DNA of 33,761 nucleotides from an uncultured Bacillota bacterium (GCA_949287105.1 CASEFE010000038.1:1-33761), one strand, 5' to 3'. Positions 22,026 through 31,191 are shown, numbered from the stretch's first letter. A program made the numbers and translations. Notes: a model not told the origin generated them from the sequence alone.

Positions 22026-23189
22026 ATGCGAAAGTTTTTTACCAGTGAGAGCGTAACGGAAGGGCATCCCGATAAAGTGTGCGATCAGATTTCGGATGCT
22101 GTGTTGGACGCAGTCCTTGCGCAGGATGAAAATTCCCGCGTGGCGATCGAGTGCTGTGCAACGACGGGCATGGTCCTTGTTATGGGCGAACTGTCCACGG
22201 ATTGTTATGTCGATATATCGAAAATCGTGCGGGACACCGTCAAAGAGATCGGTTACGTACACGGGCAGGGATTTTCCTACAATTCTCTGGCGGTGATCAC
22301 GGCCATTCACGGGCAGAGTGCGGATATTGCACTCGGCGTGGATAATTCCCTCGAACATAAAGAGGGGGGCGGAAAATACGATCAGATCGGCGCGGGGGAT
22401 CAGGGCATGATGTTCGGTTATGCCGTGAACGAAACTCCTGAGCTGATGCCTCTTACGGCGGTACTTTCGCACAAACTTGCCATGCGGCTTGCGAAGGTGC
22501 GCAAGAGCGGACAGTTGCCCTATCTTCGTCCGGACGGGAAAACGCAGGTCACAGTGGAATATGAAGGAAGAAAACCGGTGCGGGTGGATACGGTGGTCGT
22601 TTCCGCGCAACACGATGACCAGGTATCGCAGGAACAGCTTCGAGCAGACATACGAAAATATGTGATCGACGCGGTGATCGATCCTGCGCTTTTGGATAAA
22701 AGCACAAAATATTTTATCAATCCGACAGGGCGTTTTGAGATCGGCGGACCGGAAGGTGACAGCGGCCTTACGGGCAGAAAGATCATAGTGGATACGTACG
22801 GCGGGCGGTGCGCGCACGGCGGCGGCTCGTTTTCGGGAAAAGACAGCACGAAGGTCGATCGCAGTGCGGCGTATATGGGGCGTTATATTTGCAAAAACAT
22901 TGTTGCGGCGGGCCTTGCGGAGGAATGCGAAGTACAGTTTGCGTACGCGATCGGTGTGGCGAAGCCGGTTTCTATCTTCGTGAATACGTACGGCACGGGC
23001 AAAGTGTCCGATGAGAAACTTGCTTCGATCATTTCGGAAAATTTTGATTTGAGACCGCTTGCCATCATTGAGAAATTGGGGCTCAGAAAGCCCATCTTCA
23101 AAAAGACGGCTGCTTACGGGCATTTCGGCAGGGATGAATTTCCTTGGGAAAAGACGGATATGGCGGAAACTTTGAAAAAGTATTTGTAA
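22026..23189 (+). CDS. metK: S-adenosylmethionine synthetase
   Basis: A 387-residue enzyme making SAM from methionine and ATP. Visible motifs: [18 protein letters not shown] (residues 11-28, the His and Lys of the ATP site), [12 protein letters not shown] with the methionine-loop region, the [12 protein letters not shown] segment, and [21 protein letters not shown] followed by [19 protein letters not shown]. The length matches the family. The ATG at 22026 has GGAG 8 nt upstream; an earlier in-frame start at 21915 would precede the promoter and so cannot be used. A hairpin and T run follow the stop codon. Confidence 0.98.
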   Translation: MRKFFTSESVTEGHPDKVCDQISDAVLDAVLAQDENSRVAIECCATTGMVLVMGELSTDCYVDISKIVRDTVKEIGYVHGQGFSYNSLAVITAIHGQSADIALGVDNSLEHKEGGGKYDQIGAGDQGMMFGYAVNETPELMPLTAVLSHKLAMRLAKVRKSGQLPYLRPDGKTQVTVEYEGRKPVRVDTVVVSAQHDDQVSQEQLRADIRKYVIDAVIDPALLDKSTKYFINPTGRFEIGGPEGDSGLTGRKIIVDTYGGRCAHGGGSFSGKDSTKVDRSAAYMGRYICKNIVAAGLAEECEVQFAYAIGVAKPVSIFVNTYGTGKVSDEKLASIISENFDLRPLAIIEKLGLRKPIFKKTAAYGHFGRDEFPWEKTDMAETLKKYL

Positions 23190-23192
23190 TCA

Positions 23193-23220
23193 AAAGAGGC
23201 GGCTGATGCCGTCTTTTTTC
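23193..23220 (+). terminator. Intrinsic terminator after metK
   Basis: AAGAGGCGGC and GCCGTCTT form an imperfect stem around TGAT, followed by a run of six T residues before 23220. Confidence 0.7.
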
Positions 23221-23312
23221 GGTTCAGCAAGAAAAGAGGCAAAAGAGGGTGTAATTGCGGGAAATTAGCAGGGTTTTGCTGAACGGATCTACAAAGGAAG
23301 GAGGAAACTTTC

Positions 23313-24065
23313 GTGGCGGAAAAGGGAAAAAGCCATCGGATCGGGCAATGGGTGGAATCGCTTTTAAAGACGTTGTTTGAAGGAAATACTTGTGTATCAT
23401 GCGGAGCGGACCTGTATTCGACGGAGCATTTCTGTGAACATTGTCTCGACGAACTTCCTTTCAATGCGGGATATGTATGCAGTAAGTGCGGAAGAGCGAT
23501 CAAAGAAGATTATCCGGTTTGTCTGGAATGCAAGGCAGACATGCCGTCGTACGATGAAGCGCGCAGTGCTTTTCGGTATGAAGGGGAAATGATCCGTCTT
23601 ATACGGAAGTTCAAAACGGGCGGGAAATATCTTGCCGAAGTGTTTGCGGATTCCATGCTTCGTTTTGTGCACAGCGATTTTTCGGATGCGGATTGTCTTG
23701 TGTATGTTCCGATGACGGAGTCGGCAGAAAAGAAGCGCGGATACAATCAATCGCGGCTGCTTGCCGAAAAGATTTCCGAAAAAACGAAATTGCCGATCAA
23801 AGACGCATTGCAAAAGACGCGTGAAACGGCGGCGCAAAAAGAATTGACGCGCCGCGAACGCGTACAGAACCTTCGCGGCAGTTTTCATCTTACGGCGCGC
23901 AAGATCTTTCAAGGCAAGAAGGTCATTCTGATCGACGACGTGATGACGACAGGCGCAACGTCAAGTGAGATCGCGCGTGTTTTGCGCGGAGCGGGTGCAA
24001 AGAAGATCTATCTTCTCACCATTGCGAGCGTTGCGAGGAAAGAAGAAAACACATCCGAAAAATGA
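23313..24065 (+). CDS. ComF family phosphoribosyltransferase
   Basis: A 250-residue protein. Residues 27-73 hold four CxxC pairs (Cys27/30, 41/44, 56/59, 70/73) that form the zinc-binding N-terminal part of ComFC. Residues about 85-240 are a type I phosphoribosyltransferase domain with the PRPP-binding loop VILIDDVMTTGATSSE (204-219) and the KKRGYNQS segment typical of ComF. In transformable bacteria ComFC is needed for DNA uptake into the cytosol and subsequent handling; in many Clostridia the gene is present without known competence. The start is a GTG at 23313 with AAGGAGG 8 nt upstream. It stands alone between the metK terminator and the secA promoter. Confidence 0.9.
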   Translation: MAEKGKSHRIGQWVESLLKTLFEGNTCVSCGADLYSTEHFCEHCLDELPFNAGYVCSKCGRAIKEDYPVCLECKADMPSYDEARSAFRYEGEMIRLIRKFKTGGKYLAEVFADSMLRFVHSDFSDADCLVYVPMTESAEKKRGYNQSRLLAEKISEKTKLPIKDALQKTRETAAQKELTRRERVQNLRGSFHLTARKIFQGKKVILIDDVMTTGATSSEIARVLRGAGAKKIYLLTIASVARKEENTSEK

Positions 24066-24113
24066 AAATGCTGTTAAAATATTCTAATTTCAACAAATTT
24101 CGATGAAAATTCT

Positions 24114-24142
24114 TTTACAATTCGTTGAAAATATTGTAAAAT
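24114..24142 (+). promoter_or_regulatory. Promoter of secA
   Basis: TTTACA at 24114-24119 and TAAAAT at 24137-24142 are separated by 17 nt. The predicted start near 24149 gives a leader of about 78 nt before the ATG at 24227. Confidence 0.6.
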
Positions 24143-24226
24143 AAAAGCAGTATGTTTCCGCATTGTATTGCGGAGGAAGATAGATTTGATAGCCGCGCTG
24201 GGATGAAGTGCGGCGGGGAGTGGTCA

Positions 24227-27094
24227 ATGGGACTGATCAATTACATGTTGGGAAGCGATGGGCGCCGCAGTCTGAAAAAGTTGGACAAGATGGCTTATAA
24301 AGTAGAAGCTTTGGAGCCCAAATATGCCGCGATGAAAGATTCCGAATTGCGCGCACAAACGGATGTCTTGAAAGGCAGGTTGAAGGCGGGGGAAACGCTT
24401 GACGATATTTTGTATGACGCGTTTGCGCTTGTGCGGGAAGCGGCGTGGCGTGTTCTGAAAATGAAACATTATCATGTGCAGATCATCGGCGGTATCGCGC
24501 TGTATCAGGGGCGTATCGCGGAGATGAAGACAGGTGAAGGAAAGACGTTGGTGGCAACGCTTCCTGCCTATCTGAACGCATTGGCGGGCAAAGGCGTGCA
24601 TATCGTGACGGTCAACGATTATCTTGCGCGCCGTGACGCAGACTGGATGGGAAAAGTTCATAAATTTTTGGGCTTGACCGTCGGTGTGGTCGTTCCGGGG
24701 ATGGATGATCCCTCCAAGCAGGCGGCATACCGTTGCGACATTACCTATGCGACCAACAACGAATTGGGATTCGACTACCTTCGTGACAATTTGAAAACAG
24801 ACCTTGACAAGATGGTTCAGCGCGAATTGGATTTTGCCATTGTCGACGAAGTTGACTCTATCCTGATCGACGAGGCGAGAACACCGCTCATCATTTCAGG
24901 AAAAGGGGATAAATCGAGCGAATTGTATGAACGGGTGGACCGTTTTGTTCGTACGCTTTCCGGCGGTTTTGAAGATGACGGCGTGAAAGCGGAAGAAGAC
25001 GCGGATACCAAAAAGAAGAAAAAGAAAGAGATCGAAGAGCTGGAAGAGGAACCGGAAAGCAAATACGGGGATTACGACGATATTGCCAAGGGTGACAAAT
25101 ACGGCGATTGGGATTATGTCATTGATCGGAAAAACCGCAGTGTGCAGATCACGGAAAAGGGTGCGGAGAAAGCCGAGCGGTTTTTCAATATCGACAACTT
25201 GGGCGATATCGACAACGCTTCGCTCAACCATCATATCCAGCAAGCGCTCAAAGCGCACAAACTTTTCAAGCGCGACGAAGATTACATCGTCAATGACGGC
25301 GAAGTCATTATTGTCGACGAGTTTACAGGTCGACTGATGATCGGGCGTCGGTATTCGGACGGCTTGCATCAGGCAATCGAAGCGAAAGAAGGTGTGAAGG
25401 TGCGCAACGAAAACAAGACTTTTGCGACGATCACCTTCCAGAACTTTTTCCGGCTTTACAAAAAGCTGTCGGGCATGACGGGTACGGCCAAGACGGAGGA
25501 AGGAGAATTCCGGACCATTTATTCGCTGGACGTATTGGAGATTCCGACCAACAAGCCGGTTGTCCGTAAAGATTATCCCGATGCGGTGTATTCGACGGTT
25601 GACGGCAAGAAACGTGCGTTGCTTCGGGAGATCGAAGAGCGGCACGCAAAGGGACAGCCGTTGCTTATCGGTACGGCTACGGTTGAAAAATCGGAAGAGA
25701 TCGCGCGCGTTTTGCGTAAAAACGGGATCAAACACAACATATTGAACGCAAAGAACCATGAACGCGAGGCGGAAATCGTGGCGCAGGCGGGTCGGTTCGG
25801 CGCCGTAACGATCGCGACGAACATGGCCGGACGTGGTACGGATATTTTGTTGGGCGGCAACCCCGAATATCTTGCAAAAAAGCGGATGCGTGAAGAGGGG
25901 GTAGAGCACGATATGATCGAGCTTGCCACATCGTATGCCGAATTGCAGGGTGAGCAGGAAGAACTGCGCAAAAAGTATCGCGCCATGTACGATGAACTGT
26001 ATGCTCATTATAAAGAAGAAACAGACAAAGAAAAAGAAGAAGTGATCGCGGCGGGCGGTCTGTGCATACTCGGTACGGAGCGGCACGAATCGCGCCGTAT
26101 CGATAACCAGCTTCGCGGCCGAAGCGGCCGGCAGGGCGACCCCGGCGTATCCGTGTTCTTCATATCGCTGGAAGACGATCTGATCAAACGGTTCGGCGGA
26201 GAGCGCATGAAGAAAATTTACAGCGTTTTCTGCAAAGACGAAGATACATGCCTGCAATCCAAAATGTTATCCCGTGGAATCGAAAGCGCGCAGCGCGCTA
26301 TTGAAGGCCGTAACTTTGGTATCCGTAAAAACGTATTGCAGTATGACGACGTCATGAACAAACAAAGAGAAGTCATGTACGCCGAAAGAATGAAGGTGCT
26401 CAAAGGGGAAGACGTACACGCACAGGTCGTGAAATTTATTCCGGATTTTGTTCGCAAAGTCGTTTCGGAAGCGGTGAATATTGACCAGATGCCGGAAAAA
26501 TGGGATGCCGATGTTCTCAACCGTGCATTGGAGAACAGGCTTTTGCCCGAAGGCAGCGCGTTCGTTACGCAGGAAAAACTGAATAAATGGGATGTTGAAT
26601 ATGCGATCGATAAGATCACGAAGGCAACGGAGAAAGCATACGAAGAGAAAATCGCCAAAGTCAAAGAAGAATTCGGCATCGATTATGCGGATGTCGAACG
26701 CCGTTTCCTTTTGATGAATGTAGACCGCAACTGGATCGATCAGATCGACGCCATGGATCAGCTCCGCAAGGGTATCGGCCTTCGTGCATACGGAAACGTC
26801 GACCCTGTCATCTCCTACAAGCAGGAAGGATTTGAAATGTTTGATGAGATGGTAGAGCGCATTCAGAATACCACCATTGCGATGCTGTTGAAAGTTCGCA
26901 TTGAAGTGCAGCGTCCTATGGTCCGTCCGGTGGAAGAGCCGAAAAATCTGACGGATAATTCACAGCTTATGACCAATTCGGGGGATAAGCCTTCGCGTCC
27001 GATGCCTAAGTCGACTAAGACGCCGGGGCGAAACGATCCTTGTCCCTGCGGGAGCGGGAAAAAATATAAAAATTGCTGTGGAAAAAACGAATAA
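24227..27094 (+). CDS. secA: Protein translocase subunit SecA
   Basis: A 955-residue ATPase motor that drives preproteins through SecYEG. Walker A is MKTGEGKT (GEGKT at 103-107). The DEAD-type motif is VDEVDSILIDEARTPLIISG (206-225). Motifs of the second nucleotide-binding domain include GTATVEKSEEIARVL, TNMAGRGTDILLGGNP and GRSGRQGDPG. The C-terminus carries the zinc-binding DPCPCGSGKKYKNCCG that contacts SecB or ribosomes in other species. Residues about 246-296 include a Lys-run and acidic insert (DTKKKKKKEIEELEEE) not found in the compact Bacillus protein. The ATG at 24227 follows GGGGAG by 6 nt; an earlier in-frame start at 24152 lacks a site. It has its own promoter and terminator. Confidence 0.98.
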   Translation: MGLINYMLGSDGRRSLKKLDKMAYKVEALEPKYAAMKDSELRAQTDVLKGRLKAGETLDDILYDAFALVREAAWRVLKMKHYHVQIIGGIALYQGRIAEMKTGEGKTLVATLPAYLNALAGKGVHIVTVNDYLARRDADWMGKVHKFLGLTVGVVVPGMDDPSKQAAYRCDITYATNNELGFDYLRDNLKTDLDKMVQRELDFAIVDEVDSILIDEARTPLIISGKGDKSSELYERVDRFVRTLSGGFEDDGVKAEEDADTKKKKKKEIEELEEEPESKYGDYDDIAKGDKYGDWDYVIDRKNRSVQITEKGAEKAERFFNIDNLGDIDNASLNHHIQQALKAHKLFKRDEDYIVNDGEVIIVDEFTGRLMIGRRYSDGLHQAIEAKEGVKVRNENKTFATITFQNFFRLYKKLSGMTGTAKTEEGEFRTIYSLDVLEIPTNKPVVRKDYPDAVYSTVDGKKRALLREIEERHAKGQPLLIGTATVEKSEEIARVLRKNGIKHNILNAKNHEREAEIVAQAGRFGAVTIATNMAGRGTDILLGGNPEYLAKKRMREEGVEHDMIELATSYAELQGEQEELRKKYRAMYDELYAHYKEETDKEKEEVIAAGGLCILGTERHESRRIDNQLRGRSGRQGDPGVSVFFISLEDDLIKRFGGERMKKIYSVFCKDEDTCLQSKMLSRGIESAQRAIEGRNFGIRKNVLQYDDVMNKQREVMYAERMKVLKGEDVHAQVVKFIPDFVRKVVSEAVNIDQMPEKWDADVLNRALENRLLPEGSAFVTQEKLNKWDVEYAIDKITKATEKAYEEKIAKVKEEFGIDYADVERRFLLMNVDRNWIDQIDAMDQLRKGIGLRAYGNVDPVISYKQEGFEMFDEMVERIQNTTIAMLLKVRIEVQRPMVRPVEEPKNLTDNSQLMTNSGDKPSRPMPKSTKTPGRNDPCPCGSGKKYKNCCGKNE

Positions 27095-27103
27095 GGCGAA
27101 TAA

Positions 27104-27147
27104 ACGTCATTGAAAAAAGCCCCGTACAGGGCTTTTTTCAATGACGT
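27104..27147. terminator. 19-bp bidirectional terminator after secA
   Basis: Bases 27104-27122 pair perfectly with 27129-27147 around a six-base loop. Each arm contains six A or T residues next to a GCCC core, so the hairpin has a T run in either direction. Confidence 0.85.
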
Positions 27148-27182
27148 GCAAATTCAAAAGAAGGGCGCCAGAGCGCATTCTG

Positions 27183-27211
27183 TTGACAAAAGCGGTACGC
27201 GATGCTAAAAT
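27183..27211 (+). promoter_or_regulatory. Promoter of the PH-domain gene
   Basis: A perfect TTGACA (27183-27188), a 17-nt spacer and TAAAAT (27206-27211) preceded by TGC (extended -10). The transcription start is near 27218, only about 14 nt before the ATG. Confidence 0.85.
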
Positions 27212-27231
27212 GAAAGAAAAGGAGGGAAACA

Positions 27232-27879
27232 ATGGCCAAACTCAACGAAAAGTATTTTAATGTCACCGAAGAAGATAAAAAATATAACGATATTTCGTCA
27301 ATTCTTTCGAAAGACGAGCGCATTTTGTGGCAGGGAAAACCGAAAAAATCCGCTTTTATTTTAGGTAAGCTTTTTAACATGCTTCCGATCGTTTTGGTGT
27401 GGCTTCTGTTTGACGGTACTTTTATTGCGGTGCTTTGCATTTTCGGTCCCAAGTTGCCGCTTCCGGTGTTGATCGGGCTTTGCGTATTTTTTGCGTTTCA
27501 CCTTCTTCCTGTCTGGATCTGGCTGTCTAATCTGGTTACGGCGAGCCGTCAGCATAAAAATATCGAATACGCCTTTACGGAAAGGCGGATCATCGTAAAA
27601 TCGGGTATTATCGGTATCGATTTTAAAAATATTTATTATGCCGATATCGGTTCTGTGAATCTCAAGGTCGGTTTGTTTGATAAATTGTGCGGCGTGGGAG
27701 ATATTTACATAAAGAGCCGTGAAGGTGCAACGGTTCTGTATGATATAGAAAATTGTTATTTTATTACGCAAAAGTTACAGGATATCGTTCTTGATATGAA
27801 GATGGATGCCTCTTTCCCCAACGATCTGCGCCCCGGGACCAACGAAGGGTATCGTACGCACTACACAAAAGACCAATAA
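27232..27879 (+). CDS. Membrane protein with a bacterial PH domain (bPH2-like)
   Basis: A 215-residue protein. Residues 1-42 are polar and contain DERILWQGKPKKSAF, the opening typical of bacterial PH-domain proteins. Two membrane segments follow (about 45-72 and 76-98). Residues about 108-190 form a bPH2-type (DUF304) domain: AFTERRIIVKSGIIGIDFKNI, then strands such as DIGSVNLKVG and GVGDIYIKS. The C-terminus is polar. Members of this family are envelope-associated and their ligands are mostly unknown. AAGGAGGG precedes the ATG. It is expressed from its own strong promoter and is probably monocistronic. Confidence 0.8.
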   Translation: MAKLNEKYFNVTEEDKKYNDISSILSKDERILWQGKPKKSAFILGKLFNMLPIVLVWLLFDGTFIAVLCIFGPKLPLPVLIGLCVFFAFHLLPVWIWLSNLVTASRQHKNIEYAFTERRIIVKSGIIGIDFKNIYYADIGSVNLKVGLFDKLCGVGDIYIKSREGATVLYDIENCYFITQKLQDIVLDMKMDASFPNDLRPGTNEGYRTHYTKDQ

Positions 27880-28006
27880 AGTATTTTGCAGGTTTATAAA
27901 TCCGCGGCTTGTTTTATTTCAGGGCTTCAAGAAGAAAAGCAATTTGCGCGGCGATTATTAAAATACGGGAAAAAAGGACATAACAAAAGATAAAAAGGTT
28001 TTCATT

Positions 28007-29008
28007 ATGCTTGCGGTTCAGATTATTTTTCTAATTGTAGGGCTTGTACTGCTTGTGAAAGGGGCAGACTGGTTTGTGGAAGGCAGTGCGGGAATTGCTG
28101 AGAAATGTAAAATATCCCCGCTTGTTATCGGGCTTACGGTGGTTGCGTTCGGCACGAGTATGCCCGAGTTAGCGGTATCTGTCACATCGGCGATCGAAAA
28201 ATCCACGGATATTGCGATCGGCAACGTGGTCGGGAGCAATATTGCCAATATCTTACTGATTCTGGGCGTATCGGCATTGCTTCATAACTTGCCTGTGCAG
28301 AAGGAGTCGTTGTGGCTGGATCTGCCGGTTCTGTTGCTTGCGAGTGTCTTGCTGCTCGGATTGGGCTGGTGGGGACGGGAAGTTTCCTGGTATGACGGAT
28401 TGGCCTTGCTTCTTGTTTTTTCTGCCTATATGACGATTTTATTGGTGCAGGCGGGGAAAAAGCGGAAAGCGATGCTTTTGCTTCCCGAAGAAGAGCGTTT
28501 ATCTGAAAAAGAACCCGCTGCGGGAGGAAGACAGGGCGGCTGGATGCACCAAATGGAGCAAAAAGTATGGTTTTTGATCGTACTTGTGTTGGTGGGACTG
28601 GGCATGGTTGTAGGCGGCGGAACGCTTCTTGTGGATGCGGCGACATATATCGCTAAATACGCGGGGGTTACGGAACGCGTCATCGGGCTAACTGTGGTGG
28701 CGGTCGGCACATCGTTGCCGGAGCTTGTGACCTCTGTCGTCGCGGCGGTCAAAGGGCAGACGGATATTGCGGTCGGCAACGTGATCGGCAGCAATATCTT
28801 TAATATATTTGTAGTAGCAGGAATTTCCGCGCTTGTTTATCCGCTCGGATTTACGGCGGGAAACGGTATCGATGCGCTTGTCGCGTTGGGGGCGGCAGTT
28901 TTACTGTTTGTGTTGTCGTTTTTTCAGAAACATCAGTTGGGAAAACCTGCGGGCGTGTTGTTTTTGTGCGGGTTTGTCGCCTATTACGTTTATTTGTTTC
29001 TGGCATAA
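28007..29008 (+). CDS. Sodium/calcium exchanger family protein (CaCA, YrbG-like)
   Basis: A 333-residue membrane antiporter with about ten hydrophobic segments arranged as two inverted repeats. Each repeat carries the alpha motif: VVAFGTSMPELAVSVTSA followed by GNVVGSNIANILLILG in the first half, and VVAVGTSLPELVTSVVAA followed by GNVIGSNIFNIFVVAG in the second. The Glu of each PEL is the ion-binding residue. A charged cytoplasmic loop lies near residues 145-180. It exchanges sodium (or protons) for calcium, possibly with potassium; the exact ions are not predictable. An AAGG about 9 nt upstream is the only ribosome binding site for the ATG at 28007, and no clear promoter was found. Confidence 0.93.
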   Translation: MLAVQIIFLIVGLVLLVKGADWFVEGSAGIAEKCKISPLVIGLTVVAFGTSMPELAVSVTSAIEKSTDIAIGNVVGSNIANILLILGVSALLHNLPVQKESLWLDLPVLLLASVLLLGLGWWGREVSWYDGLALLLVFSAYMTILLVQAGKKRKAMLLLPEEERLSEKEPAAGGRQGGWMHQMEQKVWFLIVLVLVGLGMVVGGGTLLVDAATYIAKYAGVTERVIGLTVVAVGTSLPELVTSVVAAVKGQTDIAVGNVIGSNIFNIFVVAGISALVYPLGFTAGNGIDALVALGAAVLLFVLSFFQKHQLGKPAGVLFLCGFVAYYVYLFLA

Positions 29009-29091
29009 GTTTAAGGCGTAAACCGATTGGCTAAAAAGGCAGCGCAATTTTTGTGCGGAGCGGCCTCGTTTTGTGCCGATTGTGCGGAGTG

Positions 29092-29121
29092 TTGACAAGG
29101 GATCGGGTTCTGTGGTATAAT
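29092..29121 (+). promoter_or_regulatory. Promoter of prfB
   Basis: A perfect TTGACA (29092-29097), an 18-nt spacer and a perfect TATAAT (29116-29121) preceded by TGG (extended -10). The transcription start is near 29128, about 18 nt before the ATG at 29146. Confidence 0.88.
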
Positions 29122-29145
29122 CGATAGGAAAATCAGGAGTTAGAT

Positions 29146-30243
29146 ATGTTCAAAGCAGATGATTACAGATTGCGTGCCAAGGCGCTTTCCGAAACCTTGG
29201 AAGAAACGAAAGCCGCGTTGGAGATTGACTTGCAAAAAGAACGGCTTGTCGAATTGAAGGCGGAACAGGAAAAGCCGGAAGTCTGGCAAAACCTTGAAAT
29301 GTCCGCCAAACTGGGCAGGGAGATTTCCTCGGTCGAAAGCAGGATCAATGCCTATGAAAAGGGAAAAAAGGCGCTTGACGAAGTGTATGAAGTGATCGAT
29401 CTCATTGAAGAAACGGAAGAAGAAGATCTTGTTCCCGAACTCGATACATTGCTGGCAACGGCCGAAGAGGATTTGGAGGATATGCGGATCCGGTCTTTGC
29501 TGCGCGGAAAATACGACAGCTATAATGCATTGCTGACTCTCCATTCGGGGGCAGGCGGTACGGAAAGCTGCGATTGGGTATCCATGCTTTACCGTATGTA
29601 TACGCGCTATGCGGAACGCAACGGATATAAAGTGACGGAGATCGATCGTCTTGACGGAGACGAGGCGGGGATCAAGAGCGTTGATTTTCGCATAGAAGGT
29701 GAAAACGCGTACGGATATTTGAAAGCGGAAAAGGGGGTGCATCGTTTGGTGCGTATATCTCCGTTTGATGCAAATAAACGGCGTCATACTTCGTTTGCTT
29801 CACTGGAAGTCATGCCCGAAATCGAGGATGACGGGGATGTAGAGATCCGCAGTGAGGATCTGAAAGTCACGACGTTTCGTTCTTCCGGCGCCGGCGGGCA
29901 GCACATCAATAAGACGGAGTCGGCTATTCGTATTCAGCATATTCCCACAGGGATCGTCGTATCCTGTCAGAACGAGCGGTCGCAGATCCAGAATCGGGAA
30001 ATGGCGATGAAAATGCTCCGAAGCAAGCTCATTGAACTGAAAGAGAGCGAACGGCTTGCAAACGAGCAGAATCTGAAAGGCGAGATCAAAAAGATCGAAT
30101 GGGGCAGCCAGATCCGCAGCTATGTTTTTTGTCCGTATACATTGGTGAAAGATCACCGTACCGGATACGAATCGGGGAATATTCAGGCGGTCATGGACGG
30201 GGATATTCAGCCGTTTATCATCGAATACCTGAAAAAAAGCTGA
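29146..30243 (+). CDS. prfB: Peptide chain release factor 2, without programmed frameshift
   Basis: A 365-residue RF2 that releases peptides at UAA and UGA. SPF (205-207, VRISPFDANKRR) is the UGA/UAA-reading anticodon-like tripeptide that identifies RF2 rather than RF1. GGQ (250-252, SSGAGGQHINKTESA) is the catalytic motif in the peptidyl transferase centre. The N-terminal coiled helices (1-110) are complete. In many bacteria an in-frame UGA after about codon 25 and a slippery CUU require a +1 shift for synthesis. Here the corresponding codons (within residues 25-30, ALEIDL) are continuous and have no UGA, so RF2 is not autoregulated that way. GGAG precedes the ATG, and a strong promoter lies just upstream. 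Confidence 0.97.
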   Translation: MFKADDYRLRAKALSETLEETKAALEIDLQKERLVELKAEQEKPEVWQNLEMSAKLGREISSVESRINAYEKGKKALDEVYEVIDLIEETEEEDLVPELDTLLATAEEDLEDMRIRSLLRGKYDSYNALLTLHSGAGGTESCDWVSMLYRMYTRYAERNGYKVTEIDRLDGDEAGIKSVDFRIEGENAYGYLKAEKGVHRLVRISPFDANKRRHTSFASLEVMPEIEDDGDVEIRSEDLKVTTFRSSGAGGQHINKTESAIRIQHIPTGIVVSCQNERSQIQNREMAMKMLRSKLIELKESERLANEQNLKGEIKKIEWGSQIRSYVFCPYTLVKDHRTGYESGNIQAVMDGDIQPFIIEYLKKS

Positions 30244-30417
30244 TTGCTGTTAAGAAACCGCGTGCGTGCAACGAAAAATGTCAGGCGGTTTAAAAATGTT
30301 TGAGTGCATCATAAGAGTTTTCGAAAATAAAGTCAGAAAAGTATCTCAGATCAGAGGTTGTAGAATTTAAGATTCGGCGGCCGTACGAAAGCGAAGGAAA
30401 ACAGATCAAAAAGGATT

Positions 30418-31047
30418 ATGACAAAGTATTATAAACAATACCGGCGGGGCGGAAACATGGCTTTTTTCCTCGTGCTGGGCGGAATTTTTATCGTATTGGG
30501 CGTGCTGTCGATTTTTTTCTGGGTGCTTTCGGCGGCAATCGTCTGTATTGTATTCGGCGCACTGCTCGCGGGATTGCCGCAGTTTGTGATTTTTTCTAAA
30601 TATTGGCTAAGCGGAGAAGTACTTCGGTATTCTAAATTAGGTGTTCCTTGCAAGTGTCCGGTGGAAGAGATCGGTGCGGCGGTCATCTGCGTGTATGACG
30701 AATACCGTCGGGGAAAAGGTTTTACTCCCGTTACGTTTGCGTTGAAAGACGGGATGGCAACGGTCCCCGCGCTTTGTCTTTTCAGAAAGGTGGACGAGGA
30801 CGAAATAGATCTTTGTGATGTACGGACGGCGGCGCGGCTCACATTTCGGAAAGAACACATCACGGATATGTTCATAGATTTTGATTTTTTGAAAGAATTT
30901 TGGAATTCCGGTTTCAGCGGAAAGGTTTTTATAGCAGAAAGCATCTATTCCATGTATCAGCCGGCGTTTGAAAGAATCTTTGGCGGGGATGAGCGGATTG
31001 TCGTGTATGACCGCATTCCGAAAAAAATGAAAAATTTCATGAGATGA
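30418..31047 (+). CDS. Hypothetical membrane-anchored protein, 209 residues
   Basis: I do not recognise this protein. Two closely spaced hydrophobic segments (about residues 14-37 and 38-60) follow a short basic N-terminus, so the remaining 145 residues should face the cytoplasm. That part is mixed alpha/beta with several cysteines (PCKCPVEEIG near 79) and no catalytic motif I can name. The layout resembles the PH-domain protein at 27232 but sequence similarity is not evident. The start is uncertain: ATG at 30418 has AAAAAGG 4 nt upstream, and ATG at 30457 (MAFFLV) is an alternative. It lies between prfB and tsaD with gaps of over 100 nt on both sides. Confidence 0.65.
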   Translation: MTKYYKQYRRGGNMAFFLVLGGIFIVLGVLSIFFWVLSAAIVCIVFGALLAGLPQFVIFSKYWLSGEVLRYSKLGVPCKCPVEEIGAAVICVYDEYRRGKGFTPVTFALKDGMATVPALCLFRKVDEDEIDLCDVRTAARLTFRKEHITDMFIDFDFLKEFWNSGFSGKVFIAESIYSMYQPAFERIFGGDERIVVYDRIPKKMKNFMR

Positions 31048-31138
31048 GGGAAGGGATTCCCTCTCTTTTCACTTTTTATATATGTTGGGCGGCACATTCG
31101 TCTGAAAAGACGGGGAAATAAGCCGTTGCGGACTGCCG

Positions 31139-31156
31139 TATGCGGCGAGCCGCATA
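31139..31156 (+). repeat. 7-bp hairpin upstream of tsaD
   Basis: TATGCGG (31139-31145) and CCGCATA (31150-31156) with a CGAG loop, about 20 nt ahead of the tsaD ribosome binding site. No T run. It might influence translation, or be chance. Confidence 0.4.
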
Positions 31157-31191
31157 TGTGCCGTACAGAATGCGGCAAAGGAGGTGGCTGT

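Noticed and set aside
20976..22026. A functional SAM module made of metK and the divergent radical SAM gene
   Set aside because: Sharing SAM is too general a link, and the two genes have separate start regions; proximity alone does not support it.
21981..23123. A long antisense frame opposite metK (and similar ones opposite secA, uppS and cdsA)
   Set aside because: These are mirror frames of well-conserved genes, with no ribosome binding sites and no domain content.
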